The notes under the pieces: model-generated
Database searches by the model: none
Told to the model about the DNA's origin: nothing
Seen by the model: only the letters and a program-made list of their open reading frames with translations
Shown here: piece after piece, positions 7,133-15,464 of the stretch
Numbering within the stretch: the first letter of the stretch is position 1
Layout of the letters: every line of letters begins with the position of its first letter
Position numbers and translations under genes: made by a program
DNA from: a virus
IMG/VR virus record: IMGVR_UViG_3300028837_002527
Location: 1-64,000 of that record
DNA: 64,000 bases
Reading direction: 5' to 3' (one strand)

Positions 7133-7627
7133 ATGAAGTGTGATATTTGCAACGAAACAATTACAAATTTAGAAGAAAAAGACTTCCATGTTATTATTGG
7201 TAAAAGTGGAGACATTCCATTTGATGTTAGTAAGTTTGAATTTTTTATGTGTAGAAAATGTAAAAGAAGAATGAATGTATGTTTGAGCGATGAAAGATTG
7301 AGTGATGAATATCTTACAAGACCATTAACTTTATTGTTTAAGAGGATTATTAATGATGAAAAAGAGAGGTGGAAACCAGAAGAATCTACTGAAAGAACTT
7401 CCGTAATGTATCCTGATGACGACCACGAGGACTATTCAGGAGAATTACAAATTACTAAAGGCAATGATGGAGATTTGCATGTTATAACAACTGGTGAAAA
7501 GGCAGTTCGTCTATGCAGGAGTGGTGGAGCTTCAAGTTTGATTCCAGGAGTTACTACATTATTGGATAGAATATTTAATAAAATAGCAAAATATATGGAT
7601 GAAAAGGAAAGGAGGAAAAGTGGATAA
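7133..7627 (+). CDS. Zinc-binding hypothetical protein
   Basis: 164 residues. The N-terminus carries CDIC (about 3-6) and CRKC (about 41-44), a probable zinc ribbon. The middle is acidic and the C-terminal part helical. AAAGGAG lies upstream. Its end overlaps the following GTG start by eight bases. Confidence 0.7.
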   Translation: MKCDICNETITNLEEKDFHVIIGKSGDIPFDVSKFEFFMCRKCKRRMNVCLSDERLSDEYLTRPLTLLFKRIINDEKERWKPEESTERTSVMYPDDDHEDYSGELQITKGNDGDLHVITTGEKAVRLCRSGGASSLIPGVTTLLDRIFNKIAKYMDEKERRKSG

Positions 7628-8216
7628 ATTTTTTACTGGTGTTGGTTCAAGAAAGACACCAGAGGATAAATGTTTTTTATTGAAAAATCTTTCGGAAGAA
7701 TTAGTAAAATTGGAATACGTACTTCGTTCTGGTCATGCAGCTGGTGCTGATAGAGCTTGTGAAGAAGGGGCAAACGGGAAAGCTCATATTTATCTTCCAT
7801 GGAACAAATATGGAACTAAGCCGTATAGGGAAGATAAAGGAGCATTAGTAAATGGTCATTCTTTCATTTTTCACATGGAGCATTGGCCTGAACATGTTAA
7901 GATAATAAAAGAAGTTTGTAAATCTTTTGAATTGGATTTTAATGGAATGAGAGAAGGAATACAAAAATTGTTATTTAGAAACGTTTTTCAAGTTCTTGGT
8001 CATAGAAGAGTGGCAAAGGGTGGGAAATCAATAGCTAGTTTTATTCAATCTGATATAGTTATTTGTTATCACGAAAATACAGGTGGCACAAGATACGCTA
8101 CCGAAATTGCAAAGAAATTTAAAGTTCCAATTTTAAATGTAAAAGATTTTGGTACATTTGAAGAAGCACACGATGAAGTTCTTAATATTTTAGGTATTGA
8201 GGAGGAAACAAGATGA
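7620..8216 (+). CDS. SLOG-family nucleotide-binding protein
   Basis: About 198 residues. It begins with KFFTGVGSRKTP, followed by the family's RSGHAAGADRACEEGA glycine-rich nucleotide loop, and ends with ADIVICY-like SDIVICYHENTGGTRYA. These are the Rossmannoid SLOG/YspA signatures. SLOG domains bind nucleotide-derived ligands and occur in NAD-linked defence (for example Thoeris ThsA), so a phage copy may sense or sequester a signal (inference). Start GTG 7620 has GGAGG at 7611-7615; an in-frame ATG at 7599 is less well placed. Confidence 0.75.
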   Translation: MDKFFTGVGSRKTPEDKCFLLKNLSEELVKLEYVLRSGHAAGADRACEEGANGKAHIYLPWNKYGTKPYREDKGALVNGHSFIFHMEHWPEHVKIIKEVCKSFELDFNGMREGIQKLLFRNVFQVLGHRRVAKGGKSIASFIQSDIVICYHENTGGTRYATEIAKKFKVPILNVKDFGTFEEAHDEVLNILGIEEETR

Positions 8217-8473
8217 GTAGAAAAACAACGAAAGAAAGTGCAGTAATTATAGGATGGACTCATTATCCATTTATGACTATATTGAATGAAGGCTCAATAG
8301 TAATATGTGATGATGAAAAAAGGAAAGAATGTAATAAAGCAAAAATATGTTTGGCTCCTGAAGTTCCACATTTTGAACGTAGAGATAAATTTTGTGATTG
8401 TAAAGAAGTAAAAATGAGTTGTAAATCATTTATTAAAAAGGGTAAGAAAGATGATAATAATAAACACAAATAA
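8213..8473 (+). CDS. Cysteine-rich hypothetical protein
   Basis: 86 residues with about seven cysteines in the C-terminal two thirds (ECNKAKICL, FCDCKEVKMSCKSF), suggesting one or two metal sites. The start overlaps the preceding stop and the end overlaps the next gene by 23 bases, so the three genes are coupled. Confidence 0.65.
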   Translation: MSRKTTKESAVIIGWTHYPFMTILNEGSIVICDDEKRKECNKAKICLAPEVPHFERRDKFCDCKEVKMSCKSFIKKGKKDDNNKHK

Positions 8474-8837
8474 TTTTTGGGGTGGTATTGATGCAGAGAA
8501 TGGAATATGTGTAAGTATTGCAAGAACACAACCAAAAGAATTTAATTTACCTACTATTAAGTCTGCAATGCCCTCATCTAAATTATTGAATGATTGGAAT
8601 TATAAGTTGAGATATAAAGGAAAATTAGGAGAAGAAATATATAAACAAAGATTTTTAAGAGATTTTGACCCACTTTGGTTTATTAAAGAAATAAAGAATT
8701 TTATGTTAACTGAAAAAAATAAAAAAGTTACTTTGTGTTGTTGGTGTAGAGGTAGATTTTGTCACAGAAAATTAATAATTGAAAGGATAAAAAAGAACGC
8801 AGAATTATATGGCATTAGAATAGGAGAAGTGAAATGA
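8451..8837 (+). CDS. DUF488-like protein
   Basis: 128 residues. The C-terminal VTLCCWCRGRFCHRKLIIE matches the diagnostic DUF488 signature, a cysteine loop followed by FCHR and a helix. The N-terminal part resembles the family's first strand. DUF488 proteins have no settled biochemical role. It lies directly after the SLOG gene. Confidence 0.65.
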   Translation: MIIINTNNFWGGIDAENGICVSIARTQPKEFNLPTIKSAMPSSKLLNDWNYKLRYKGKLGEEIYKQRFLRDFDPLWFIKEIKNFMLTEKNKKVTLCCWCRGRFCHRKLIIERIKKNAELYGIRIGEVK

Positions 8838-9370
8838 CTAACGCGAGAATAAGAGGGATTGAAACAGAATCATTTATAGATATTATTTGTTGGATGCGAG
8901 AATATTGTAGATTATTTCCAATTAAACACTCATTTGATAAGAGATTTGCAATTGGTGTTTATCAAATACACCAAATAATGGGTTATGGTATTGAAATTGG
9001 AAGAATAGAATATGAACCATTAGCAGCTGCTTGTTTACATTTTATAGGAGTTGCAGAAATGTTAGATTTAGATTTGGAAACTTTTTTTTCAAATACTGAT
9101 ATAAGGGCAATTAAAAAAACACATCGTGGTACAGATGATATAAGTTATTCAGGTTGGGACTATGTTTTATATAATGTTAGTAAAGCACAACAAATGATTT
9201 TTTATCGTTCTTTAATTTACAAAGGTATAAAGAGAAAAAAAAGATATAGTAAGACTTTGTTAGTTATATGTCTTGCAAATTTAATCATGTTTTTTATGGA
9301 CAGAATTCCAGTAGATAAAAGAAAACAAGCATTTTATCTTGCAATGGAAACAATGTGTGGTTCTTTATAA
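8834..9370 (+). CDS. Hypothetical all-helical protein
   Basis: 178 residues, largely helical, with aromatic-rich segments (FAIGVYQIHQIMGYGIEIGR, SKTLLVICLANLIMFFMD). It starts in an ATGA overlap with the DUF488-like gene and ends six bases before the tRNA. I recognise no domain; the hydrophobic stretch near residue 145 could be membrane-associated or buried. Confidence 0.65.
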   Translation: MTNARIRGIETESFIDIICWMREYCRLFPIKHSFDKRFAIGVYQIHQIMGYGIEIGRIEYEPLAAACLHFIGVAEMLDLDLETFFSNTDIRAIKKTHRGTDDISYSGWDYVLYNVSKAQQMIFYRSLIYKGIKRKKRYSKTLLVICLANLIMFFMDRIPVDKRKQAFYLAMETMCGSL

Positions 9371-9375
9371 ACAAA

Positions 9376-9459
9376 GCTCGTGTGACGGAATTGGAATACG
9401 TGAAGGATTTAAAATCCTTTGCTCGACGGAGTATGTGGGTTCGACTCCCATCACGAGCA
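9376..9459 (+). tRNA. tRNA-Leu (anticodon UAA)
   Basis: The acceptor stem GCTCGTG (9376-9382) pairs with CACGAGC (9452-9458). The D arm has a 3-bp stem and GG in the loop. The anticodon stem AAGGA/TCCTT closes loop TTTAAAA, giving anticodon TAA at 9410-9412. A long variable arm (GCTC/GAGT) marks a class II tRNA, and the T arm closes TTCGACT. CCA is not encoded. It reads UUA, a codon heavily used in this AT-rich genome. Confidence 0.93.
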
Positions 9460-9472
9460 GAAAGGAAAGTAC

Positions 9473-9817
9473 ATGAGTAATAGATGTCCATATTGTAATT
9501 TAGTTATTTTAGCACCAAGAGAATTAGAAATTGTGTCTATATTAGAAAAAGAAATGTCGAGTCACATGATATTGGAAAAGATGATAGAGAAAAAGTATGT
9601 TTTACCTAATAGGGATTTAGTTGATATAAAAGTGCAATTGAGAAGACTTATGAAGTGGGGAGTTATAGTAAAGCGTAAAATGACAGAAAAAGAAAAAGTA
9701 AGAAGAGGTGATAAATTTATGTATAAAGTTAGTTCAAAATATATTTTTCTTGTTGGAATGTTAGATGAAAAACAAAAGGAGTATTTAGGAAAAAAGACTA
9801 AGTATTTTAGTAGTTAA
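9473..9817 (+). CDS. Winged-helix protein with N-terminal zinc knuckle
   Basis: About 114 residues: CPYC at residues 5-8, then a winged-helix-like segment (RELEIVSILEKEMSSHMILE ... VQLRRLMKWGVIVKRKM). AAAGGAAA lies between the tRNA end and ATG 9473, supporting this start over an upstream in-frame alternative inside the tRNA. As a small DNA-binding protein upstream of TerL it could be a regulator or, less likely, a terminase small subunit. Confidence 0.65.
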   Translation: MSNRCPYCNLVILAPRELEIVSILEKEMSSHMILEKMIEKKYVLPNRDLVDIKVQLRRLMKWGVIVKRKMTEKEKVRRGDKFMYKVSSKYIFLVGMLDEKQKEYLGKKTKYFSS

Positions 9818-9877
9818 AGTACTTTTATAGCTATTATTATAAATAGATGGATTTTTTTAAAAAGGAGATATATTATA

Positions 9878-10186
9878 ATGAAAAAGAAAGTAAAAAAAGT
9901 AAAGAAAATAAAAAAGGTTAAGATAAAAATAAAGAAAGTGAAAAAAGTAAAGAGGGATAAAGTAAAAATAAAGAAAGTAAAAAAAATAAAGAAAGTTAGA
10001 AAGATTAAGAAGATAAAAAAAGATGTATATATAGACAAAATTAATTACGATAGAAAGTATCAAACAAGGAGAGTTATAGAATGCATGGAGTGTAAGAGAA
10101 ATGTTCTTGTTGCTATTGAAGCAAAAAGAGTTACTTGTCATATATGCTTGTTAAGAAAATTAAAGAACAAAAAAGAAAGGGCTTGA
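9878..10186 (+). CDS. Lysine-repeat protein with zinc ribbon
   Basis: 102 residues. Residues 1-48 are an almost pure run of K-(K/V/I) repeats. The C-terminal part has CMEC and CHIC knuckles. The N-terminus is probably a non-specific nucleic-acid binder. The same repeat opens the terminase large subunit and the replication initiator, so it looks like a shared basic module. AAAGGAG precedes the start. Confidence 0.7.
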   Translation: MKKKVKKVKKIKKVKIKIKKVKKVKRDKVKIKKVKKIKKVRKIKKIKKDVYIDKINYDRKYQTRRVIECMECKRNVLVAIEAKRVTCHICLLRKLKNKKERA

Positions 10187-10189
10187 AGA

Positions 10190-10567
10190 ATGGACAATAA
10201 ACAAAAGTGTATAGAAAAAATAAAGAAAGTTTTTAATAAGTTTTATGAAAATAAATATGAAATGGAAATTTTTGATGAGGAAAAAATGTATCATTTGGAG
10301 GAAGAATTTCTTGAGTTATTAGTAAATCTTTCAGAGTTATATTTGTGTTATGAAGTATTTAAAAACAAAGCAAAAAAAGTATCGAAAGATAAAATAGGTG
10401 GAGCTAAATTACTTATAAGAAACGTGCCAGTGTTAAAAACTATGTCAGAAGCATTTGAATTTAGGTTTGCTCGTTTTTGTACATTTATTTCTGGTTTGCC
10501 TCGTACTCCAAAAATATTTGAAGAGTATATGCAAAAAGTTAATATGAAAATAAGAGAACTCTTCTAA
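10190..10567 (+). CDS. Hypothetical helical protein
   Basis: 125 residues, helical and charged, starting four bases after the previous gene. It ends just before the late terminator/promoter junction. A position two genes before TerL would suit a terminase small subunit, but no helix-turn-helix is evident. Confidence 0.6.
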   Translation: MDNKQKCIEKIKKVFNKFYENKYEMEIFDEEKMYHLEEEFLELLVNLSELYLCYEVFKNKAKKVSKDKIGGAKLLIRNVPVLKTMSEAFEFRFARFCTFISGLPRTPKIFEEYMQKVNMKIRELF

Positions 10568-10605
10568 AGAAAAAATAAATATAATAAAAAGATAAAAGAA
10601 GGACT

Positions 10606-10639
10606 GGGGAGTTTTGTAATTGAACTCTCCTATTTTTTT
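10606..10639 (+). terminator. Rho-independent terminator
   Basis: GGGGAGTT (10606-10613) pairs with AACTCTCC (10623-10630) with one G-U wobble, followed by T-A-T7. It ends the early accessory transcription unit. Its right arm overlaps the -35 box of the following promoter. Confidence 0.8.
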
Positions 10640-10648
10640 GTCTATAAT
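10620..10648 (+). promoter_or_regulatory. Sigma70-type promoter before the packaging genes
   Basis: TTGAAC (10620-10625) and a perfect TATAAT (10643-10648) are 17 bases apart. Predicted initiation at about 10655 leaves a short leader with GGAG at 10661-10664. This is the best candidate for the start of late transcription. Confidence 0.75.
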
Positions 10649-10670
10649 ATATGGATAGATGGAGATAAAC

Positions 10671-10913
10671 ATGGATGAATCTAAATTTTATGCTGTAAAG
10701 ACTAATGATAAATGTAAATGTTGTGGAAAGAAGTTTGGGTATTTAACAAGTAGACATAGAATTATAGTTGCAGAAGGTAATTCTGTATATTTTTTGAAGA
10801 AATTTTTGGACAATAAAAAGAGCGGAGAATTGATTGAAATTGATATGAAAGATTTAATAAAAAAAGAAGTTCAGTTTGTTTTATTTTCGGATATGATTAA
10901 AGAAAAAACATGA
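10671..10913 (+). CDS. Small zinc-knuckle protein
   Basis: 80 residues with CKCCGKKF near residue 13 and a beta-rich body (RIIVAEGNSVYFLKKFL). ATG 10671 has GGAG seven bases upstream; an in-frame ATG at 10659 would sit on the predicted transcription start. First gene of the late operon; role unknown. Confidence 0.65.
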   Translation: MDESKFYAVKTNDKCKCCGKKFGYLTSRHRIIVAEGNSVYFLKKFLDNKKSGELIEIDMKDLIKKEVQFVLFSDMIKEKT

Positions 10914-10934
10914 GCTTAGATAAGGGGTGATTAA

Positions 10935-13049
10935 GTGGTAAAAAAAATAAAGAAAATAAAGAAAGTAAAAAAAGTTAAAAAGAAAAAGAGAGTTATTGTA
11001 AAGAAAAAGAATTATTGGGGTGGTTCAAGAGAAGGCGGAACACAGCAATACATAACAGATGAGAAACAGTGTATGTGGAGAGACGAAGATGGAGAGAGAT
11101 GTGGCAAATTTAGAGTAGAGCCTGATATTTACTGTGAACATCATGGTGGTGTTGTATACAAAGATACTCCATGGATTGATTTTAATTTGTTGAAATGGAT
11201 AAAAGAAAATGAGTTTCAACAAGACGAAGAGGGTTACTCATTAGATGAATATCCACATATGATTCAAATCTATCAAGACAAACATCCCAATAAAAGAATA
11301 ATGAAAGCAGCTCAAGTTGGCATTACACATTTTGGTGTAATATTTTCTCTTGCATTTCTTGAAACACATAATGGACGAAAAGTTATATATACACTTCCAA
11401 CTCGCACTGAAGCTTCTCGTATATCTAAAGAAAGGGTAGATGCTTTATGTACGGAAAACAGCGATATATTTTATGGAGGAAATGGAGATTCAAGTAAAGA
11501 AAAAAGTAAGTATGATTCAGTAATGGAAAAACAATTTGGTCGTTCTTTCTTATTTTTACAAGGAACTTGGTCCAGAAAACAAGCAATGTCTACTCCAGCA
11601 GATTTATTGATTCACGATGAGTTAGATGAATGTAAAGGAGATGTTGTTACAATGTTTAGAAGTAGAATTGGAAATTCAGATTATAAATGGAAAGTTGTAT
11701 TTTCTACACCAACATATGCAGACAATCCTATTCATAAAGCATTTTTAGAGTCAGACCAACATCATTGGTGGTATAAATGTGAACATTGTGAACATGTGTT
11801 TATGTTATGTTGTTCTTTTCCTGAAGTAATTCAGTTAAATGAAGAAACAAACGAATATTACTTTGGGTGTGTAAAATGTAAAAAGGAAATTAAAAGAGAT
11901 AAAGGATGGTGGAAAGCAGAAAATCCTAGTTCAAAGTATAGAGGTTATCATGTTACTAAGTTAATAGCTCCAAGAGTATCCGCAAATGATATAATGAATG
12001 CGAAAAATGATTATAAATTTGAGAGAGACTTTTTTAACTTTGAATTGGGACAACCATATGCTGGTGAGGAGGATAGATTAGTAAGAGCAGATTTAGAAGG
12101 TTGCGAGGATGGAAGATATACTTTGATTTATAGCGGAGAGTTAAATACATGCATGGGAGTAGACCAAGGAGGAGAAGATTTATATGTTTTAATATTAAAG
12201 CCAATGCATAATAAGTTACGATTAATTTATGTAGACCATATTATTGGTATGAATTGTTGGAGAGAGTTATATACATTAATGACACAATTTAAGGTAGTAA
12301 GATGTGTTGTTGATGCAATGCCTGATACTTTTAAAGCACGAGAATTTCAACAAGATTGGAAAACAAAAGTGTTTCTTTGTTATTATAATAAGAAACGTAA
12401 AGAAATGATAGATTGGCAACCTAATAAGGGAATGGTGTTGGCAGATAGAAGTTTAACACTTGATTTAATGTGTCAAAATATAAAAGATGTGAAAAAGAGA
12501 AAATATATATTTCCTATTTCTGATAAGTTGGTTCCTGTTTATTTTCATATTCTTGCATTAATAAGACAAAAAATTGAAGGTGCTGATGGAGAATCTCATT
12601 ATGAATATAAAAAAGTAAGAAATGACCACTTTGCACACGCTCTTAATTATGCAACGATTGCCTCAGAAAATCTTACTATGGATTCATTTAATATTTTTGT
12701 AACAAAAGAAAGAGAAGAAGACAAAACTAAAATAATTGGATTAGGTAAGCATTCAGATGAGATATTAAATCGTTTGGCTATATATATATTGACTGAAAAA
12801 ATATCATTTGAGACTCTTATTAATTATCGTTGTAACAGAGTAAACGGGAAACTTGTAGAAAATATGACTAATTTAAATGATTTAGAGAGAAAGATAATGT
12901 TTAAATTAGAAATGAAGTATACTGTGAAAGATATGATTGTTACTTTGAGTAACATTCAATTTTGCAGAGATAGAGTTAATATGTTAATTGAAAGGAGAAT
13001 TGAAAAGCAAATGAGTAGTTTATTAGGTAAAGAGGAAATAGTAACATAG
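10935..13049 (+). CDS. terL: Terminase large subunit
   Basis: 704 residues, the DNA-packaging motor and genome-cutting nuclease. Order: basic N-terminal repeat (2-30); a small zinc motif (CMWRDEDGERCGK ... YCEHH, about 47-70); ATPase with a deviant Walker A KAAQVGITH (about 123-131) and Walker B LLIHDELDE (about 225); a second zinc ribbon (CEHC ... CVKC); and a nuclease with acidic residues in MGVDQGGED (about 405), VVDAMPD (about 458) and NDHFAHA (about 563). The pattern suggests the GpA-like terminase group. GTG start with AGGGG upstream. Confidence 0.92.
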   Translation: MVKKIKKIKKVKKVKKKKRVIVKKKNYWGGSREGGTQQYITDEKQCMWRDEDGERCGKFRVEPDIYCEHHGGVVYKDTPWIDFNLLKWIKENEFQQDEEGYSLDEYPHMIQIYQDKHPNKRIMKAAQVGITHFGVIFSLAFLETHNGRKVIYTLPTRTEASRISKERVDALCTENSDIFYGGNGDSSKEKSKYDSVMEKQFGRSFLFLQGTWSRKQAMSTPADLLIHDELDECKGDVVTMFRSRIGNSDYKWKVVFSTPTYADNPIHKAFLESDQHHWWYKCEHCEHVFMLCCSFPEVIQLNEETNEYYFGCVKCKKEIKRDKGWWKAENPSSKYRGYHVTKLIAPRVSANDIMNAKNDYKFERDFFNFELGQPYAGEEDRLVRADLEGCEDGRYTLIYSGELNTCMGVDQGGEDLYVLILKPMHNKLRLIYVDHIIGMNCWRELYTLMTQFKVVRCVVDAMPDTFKAREFQQDWKTKVFLCYYNKKRKEMIDWQPNKGMVLADRSLTLDLMCQNIKDVKKRKYIFPISDKLVPVYFHILALIRQKIEGADGESHYEYKKVRNDHFAHALNYATIASENLTMDSFNIFVTKEREEDKTKIIGLGKHSDEILNRLAIYILTEKISFETLINYRCNRVNGKLVENMTNLNDLERKIMFKLEMKYTVKDMIVTLSNIQFCRDRVNMLIERRIEKQMSSLLGKEEIVT

Positions 13050-13059
13050 GAGAGAAAAA

Positions 13060-14541
13060 ATGTCTGATAAAATGGCTGATAGCCAAACTGAACGGGACGA
13101 GGTTCAGTTAGTTAAGGAAGAAAAATTACCATCTACTATTAATATTGAAACGTATGTACCAGAAGCAGACAGAAAGGGATATCGTTTTCGTTCTACTGGT
13201 TTTACTACTGTACATCAAGTTAAACGTTTGAAACAACTTCACTATGACATGTATAAAAAGCACCCGTGGCTTCGTGCTGCTGTTGAGAAGATTGCAAAGG
13301 TTGCAGTTACTGTTGGACACGATATAAAGTATGTAGGTAAAGGTGAAGTTGATGAAAATGCTAAAATGTTAATTGAGAATTTTTTTAAATCTCCTAATCA
13401 AACTGAGTCATTTGCAGACATTATGTGGGTAACTGTTATTCAATTAAAATTAAATGCAGAATGTTTTTGGGAAGTAGTTAAAGCTTCAGCAGGTTATCCT
13501 AAAGACTTTTACACATTAAATGGGGATATTTCCCCTAATGTTGATTTACACGGATATCCAATTAAAGGTAAACCTGCTTATGTTCAAAAAGTTATGTCAG
13601 AAGAGGCTAATTTTGATTATGATGAAGTAATATGGATAAAGTTTTCAGACCCATTTGGAAAATTGCGTCCTACATCTCAATTTGAATCACTTGAACAATC
13701 GACATTACTTGACATATATGCAATGAAACTAAATAAGTCAATATTTACTAGAGGAGTTAAAAAGGGAAAAGCATTTATTTTTCCTGGACAATTAGGTGAA
13801 GAACAAATAAAAAGGAATAGAGCGCAAATATCAATGTTACATGAAGGAATTGAAGGTGCGTATAGTGCTTTTATTGCTTTGGAAGGGGAGTGTGAAATTA
13901 AAGATTTAAAATTGGAAGAAACGAAAATGGAAGGAAAGGATTTAAGAGAATATGTAAGAGACGAGATGCTTGGAGTTATTGGAACTCCTATATCTAAATT
14001 AGGTATTTCTCAAACGCAAGTAAAAGAGTCTCAATATATAAATAAAACCTTTTTTCAAGAAGAAATAAAACCTATTCTTGATTTGATTCAAAATAAAATT
14101 AATAGTTATTTGGATTTACTTGGTATTTACGATTATCGTTTTATATTTAAGAAGACTTCAATGAGTGACCAAAAAGATGTTGCGCGTTTGGTAGATGTTT
14201 TATCTAAGCATGGAGCAGTTAGTTTGAATGAAATAAGGGAAATGGTTGGTTTATCTCCAAAACATAATACAACATTTAATAAACCTTTTATTATGTTTAA
14301 GGACGGAACATTTATATTTTGTGAGGAGATGTATGATAATAGAAAGAAAATTATTGAAGAAAGACAAAAGAAAAAGAAAGAACAGCCAACGTTTAGTTTT
14401 GATATTGGACCAAGGAGGATTACAAGGAAAGGAACAGAATTTCCGTCTCTTGTGGATGATATTAATTGGGAAGAGGAAGATACAAAAGACGAAATAGTTA
14501 TAAGTGAAAAGGAAGGGGAAGATGTTCACCCTTTTCCTTAA
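13060..14541 (+). CDS. Portal protein
   Basis: 493 residues, the dodecameric ring at the capsid vertex. The sequence has the portal layout: an N-terminal arm, a clip/stem region, and the conserved wing segment with EYVRDEMLGVIGTPISKLG near 305-325, followed by a long helix (PILDLIQNKINSYLDLL). It lies directly after TerL and before a MuF-like frame. Its last codons contain a CCCTTTT slippery heptamer (14529-14535), so a fraction may be made as a portal-MuF fusion of about 800 residues. Confidence 0.88.
   Translation: MSDKMADSQTERDEVQLVKEEKLPSTINIETYVPEADRKGYRFRSTGFTTVHQVKRLKQLHYDMYKKHPWLRAAVEKIAKVAVTVGHDIKYVGKGEVDENAKMLIENFFKSPNQTESFADIMWVTVIQLKLNAECFWEVVKASAGYPKDFYTLNGDISPNVDLHGYPIKGKPAYVQKVMSEEANFDYDEVIWIKFSDPFGKLRPTSQFESLEQSTLLDIYAMKLNKSIFTRGVKKGKAFIFPGQLGEEQIKRNRAQISMLHEGIEGAYSAFIALEGECEIKDLKLEETKMEGKDLREYVRDEMLGVIGTPISKLGISQTQVKESQYINKTFFQEEIKPILDLIQNKINSYLDLLGIYDYRFIFKKTSMSDQKDVARLVDVLSKHGAVSLNEIREMVGLSPKHNTTFNKPFIMFKDGTFIFCEEMYDNRKKIIEERQKKKKEQPTFSFDIGPRRITRKGTEFPSLVDDINWEEEDTKDEIVISEKEGEDVHPFP
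14529..14535 (+). promoter_or_regulatory. Putative -1 ribosomal frameshift site (portal to MuF)
   Basis: CCCTTTT fits X XXY YYZ in the portal frame (CAC CCT TTT, two codons before the TAA). A -1 slip enters the frame that stays open to 15464 and encodes the MuF-like protein. An AGGAAGGGG stretch at 14510-14518 sits about ten bases upstream, where dnaX-type sites carry a stimulatory SD. No obvious downstream stem-loop. Confidence 0.6.
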
Positions 14542-15464
14542 TCGGAACAATATTAGGTTATTTTAAAATTGCACCAGAGAATATTGCAAACTTTCTTACT
14601 GAGTATTATCATATTTTATTTTCAAATAAAACAGTTCAGACTGATACTGCATTTAAGTTTATAAGGTCAAAAAAATTAGAAGATATAGTTGAAAAAGCAA
14701 CACGAAATTTAGAGAAGGATTACGATAGAATAAAAAACAAAACAATTAAAGTTTTTAATAAGGCTGTGAAAGAAAGAAAGTTAGCTAAAGGCGATGATGA
14801 AGCAACAATTGTTATTGAAAGTTCTATAACAGGAAAAGAATTAAATGTTTCTCTTATTCAAGGAAATAAAGAATCGTATCTTTTTGGTTATAAAGAAATA
14901 GCAAAAGCACTTGGATACAAAGATGGTGATAGAGGTAAAGTAGGGATATTTAAATTTAATTATTTATCTCCAGAAACATTTGAAGCAACAAAGAGCGCTG
15001 CTTCAAGACTGTCTAATAAAACTATAAGGGATATGATGAATGGAGTATCTCCAAAATTTGCAAAAAGAAATGTTAAAAATATAATTCGTACAGGTATTAA
15101 AGAAGGGAAACCAGCAACAGATATTGCAGCAGAATTATCTAAATTTTTTGATGATACTAAGTTTTGGAAAGTAGCAGAAATTGTAAGAACGGAGATACCA
15201 AAAGCTTATAATATAGGAAGGATAAATGCAGCAAGAACTGATGGGATAAAAAAAGCAAAGATTGAACTTGGCGCTAAACCTTGTCAATGGTGTGTTGATA
15301 ATTCTCCAGATGTACGAACGTTAAGACAAGCAGAAGAGTATATGAACGCTCACCATGTTAACAACAATTGTACGGTGATACCGTTAATTGATTTTAGCTA
15401 TTATGGCATTAAACCTCCACCTGGTTATTTACCAAGTGAGAAGGAAGGACCATTGCTAACATGA
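14535..15464 (+). CDS. MuF-like head morphogenesis protein, probably made by -1 frameshift
   Basis: The frame is open for about 309 codons but has no ATG, GTG or TTG before GTG 14766, although the roughly 80 upstream codons look fully coding (LIGTILGYFKIAPENIANF). The C-terminal part has the MuF signature: CQWC near the end, then HHVNNNCTVIPL. MuF proteins are minor head proteins involved in assembly or ejected with DNA. Alternatives are an independent GTG start at 14766, or an assembly indel joining the frame to ATG 14522. Confidence 0.8.
   Translation, partial: SLIGTILGYFKIAPENIANFLTEYYHILFSNKTVQTDTAFKFIRSKKLEDIVEKATRNLEKDYDRIKNKTIKVFNKAVKERKLAKGDDEATIVIESSITGKELNVSLIQGNKESYLFGYKEIAKALGYKDGDRGKVGIFKFNYLSPETFEATKSAASRLSNKTIRDMMNGVSPKFAKRNVKNIIRTGIKEGKPATDIAAELSKFFDDTKFWKVAEIVRTEIPKAYNIGRINAARTDGIKKAKIELGAKPCQWCVDNSPDVRTLRQAEEYMNAHHVNNNCTVIPLIDFSYYGIKPPPGYLPSEKEGPLLT

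Noticed and set aside
9376-9459. tRNA as a stop-codon suppressor
   Set aside because: The anticodon is UAA (positions 34-36 with U33 before it), which reads UUA Leu and not UAA stop.
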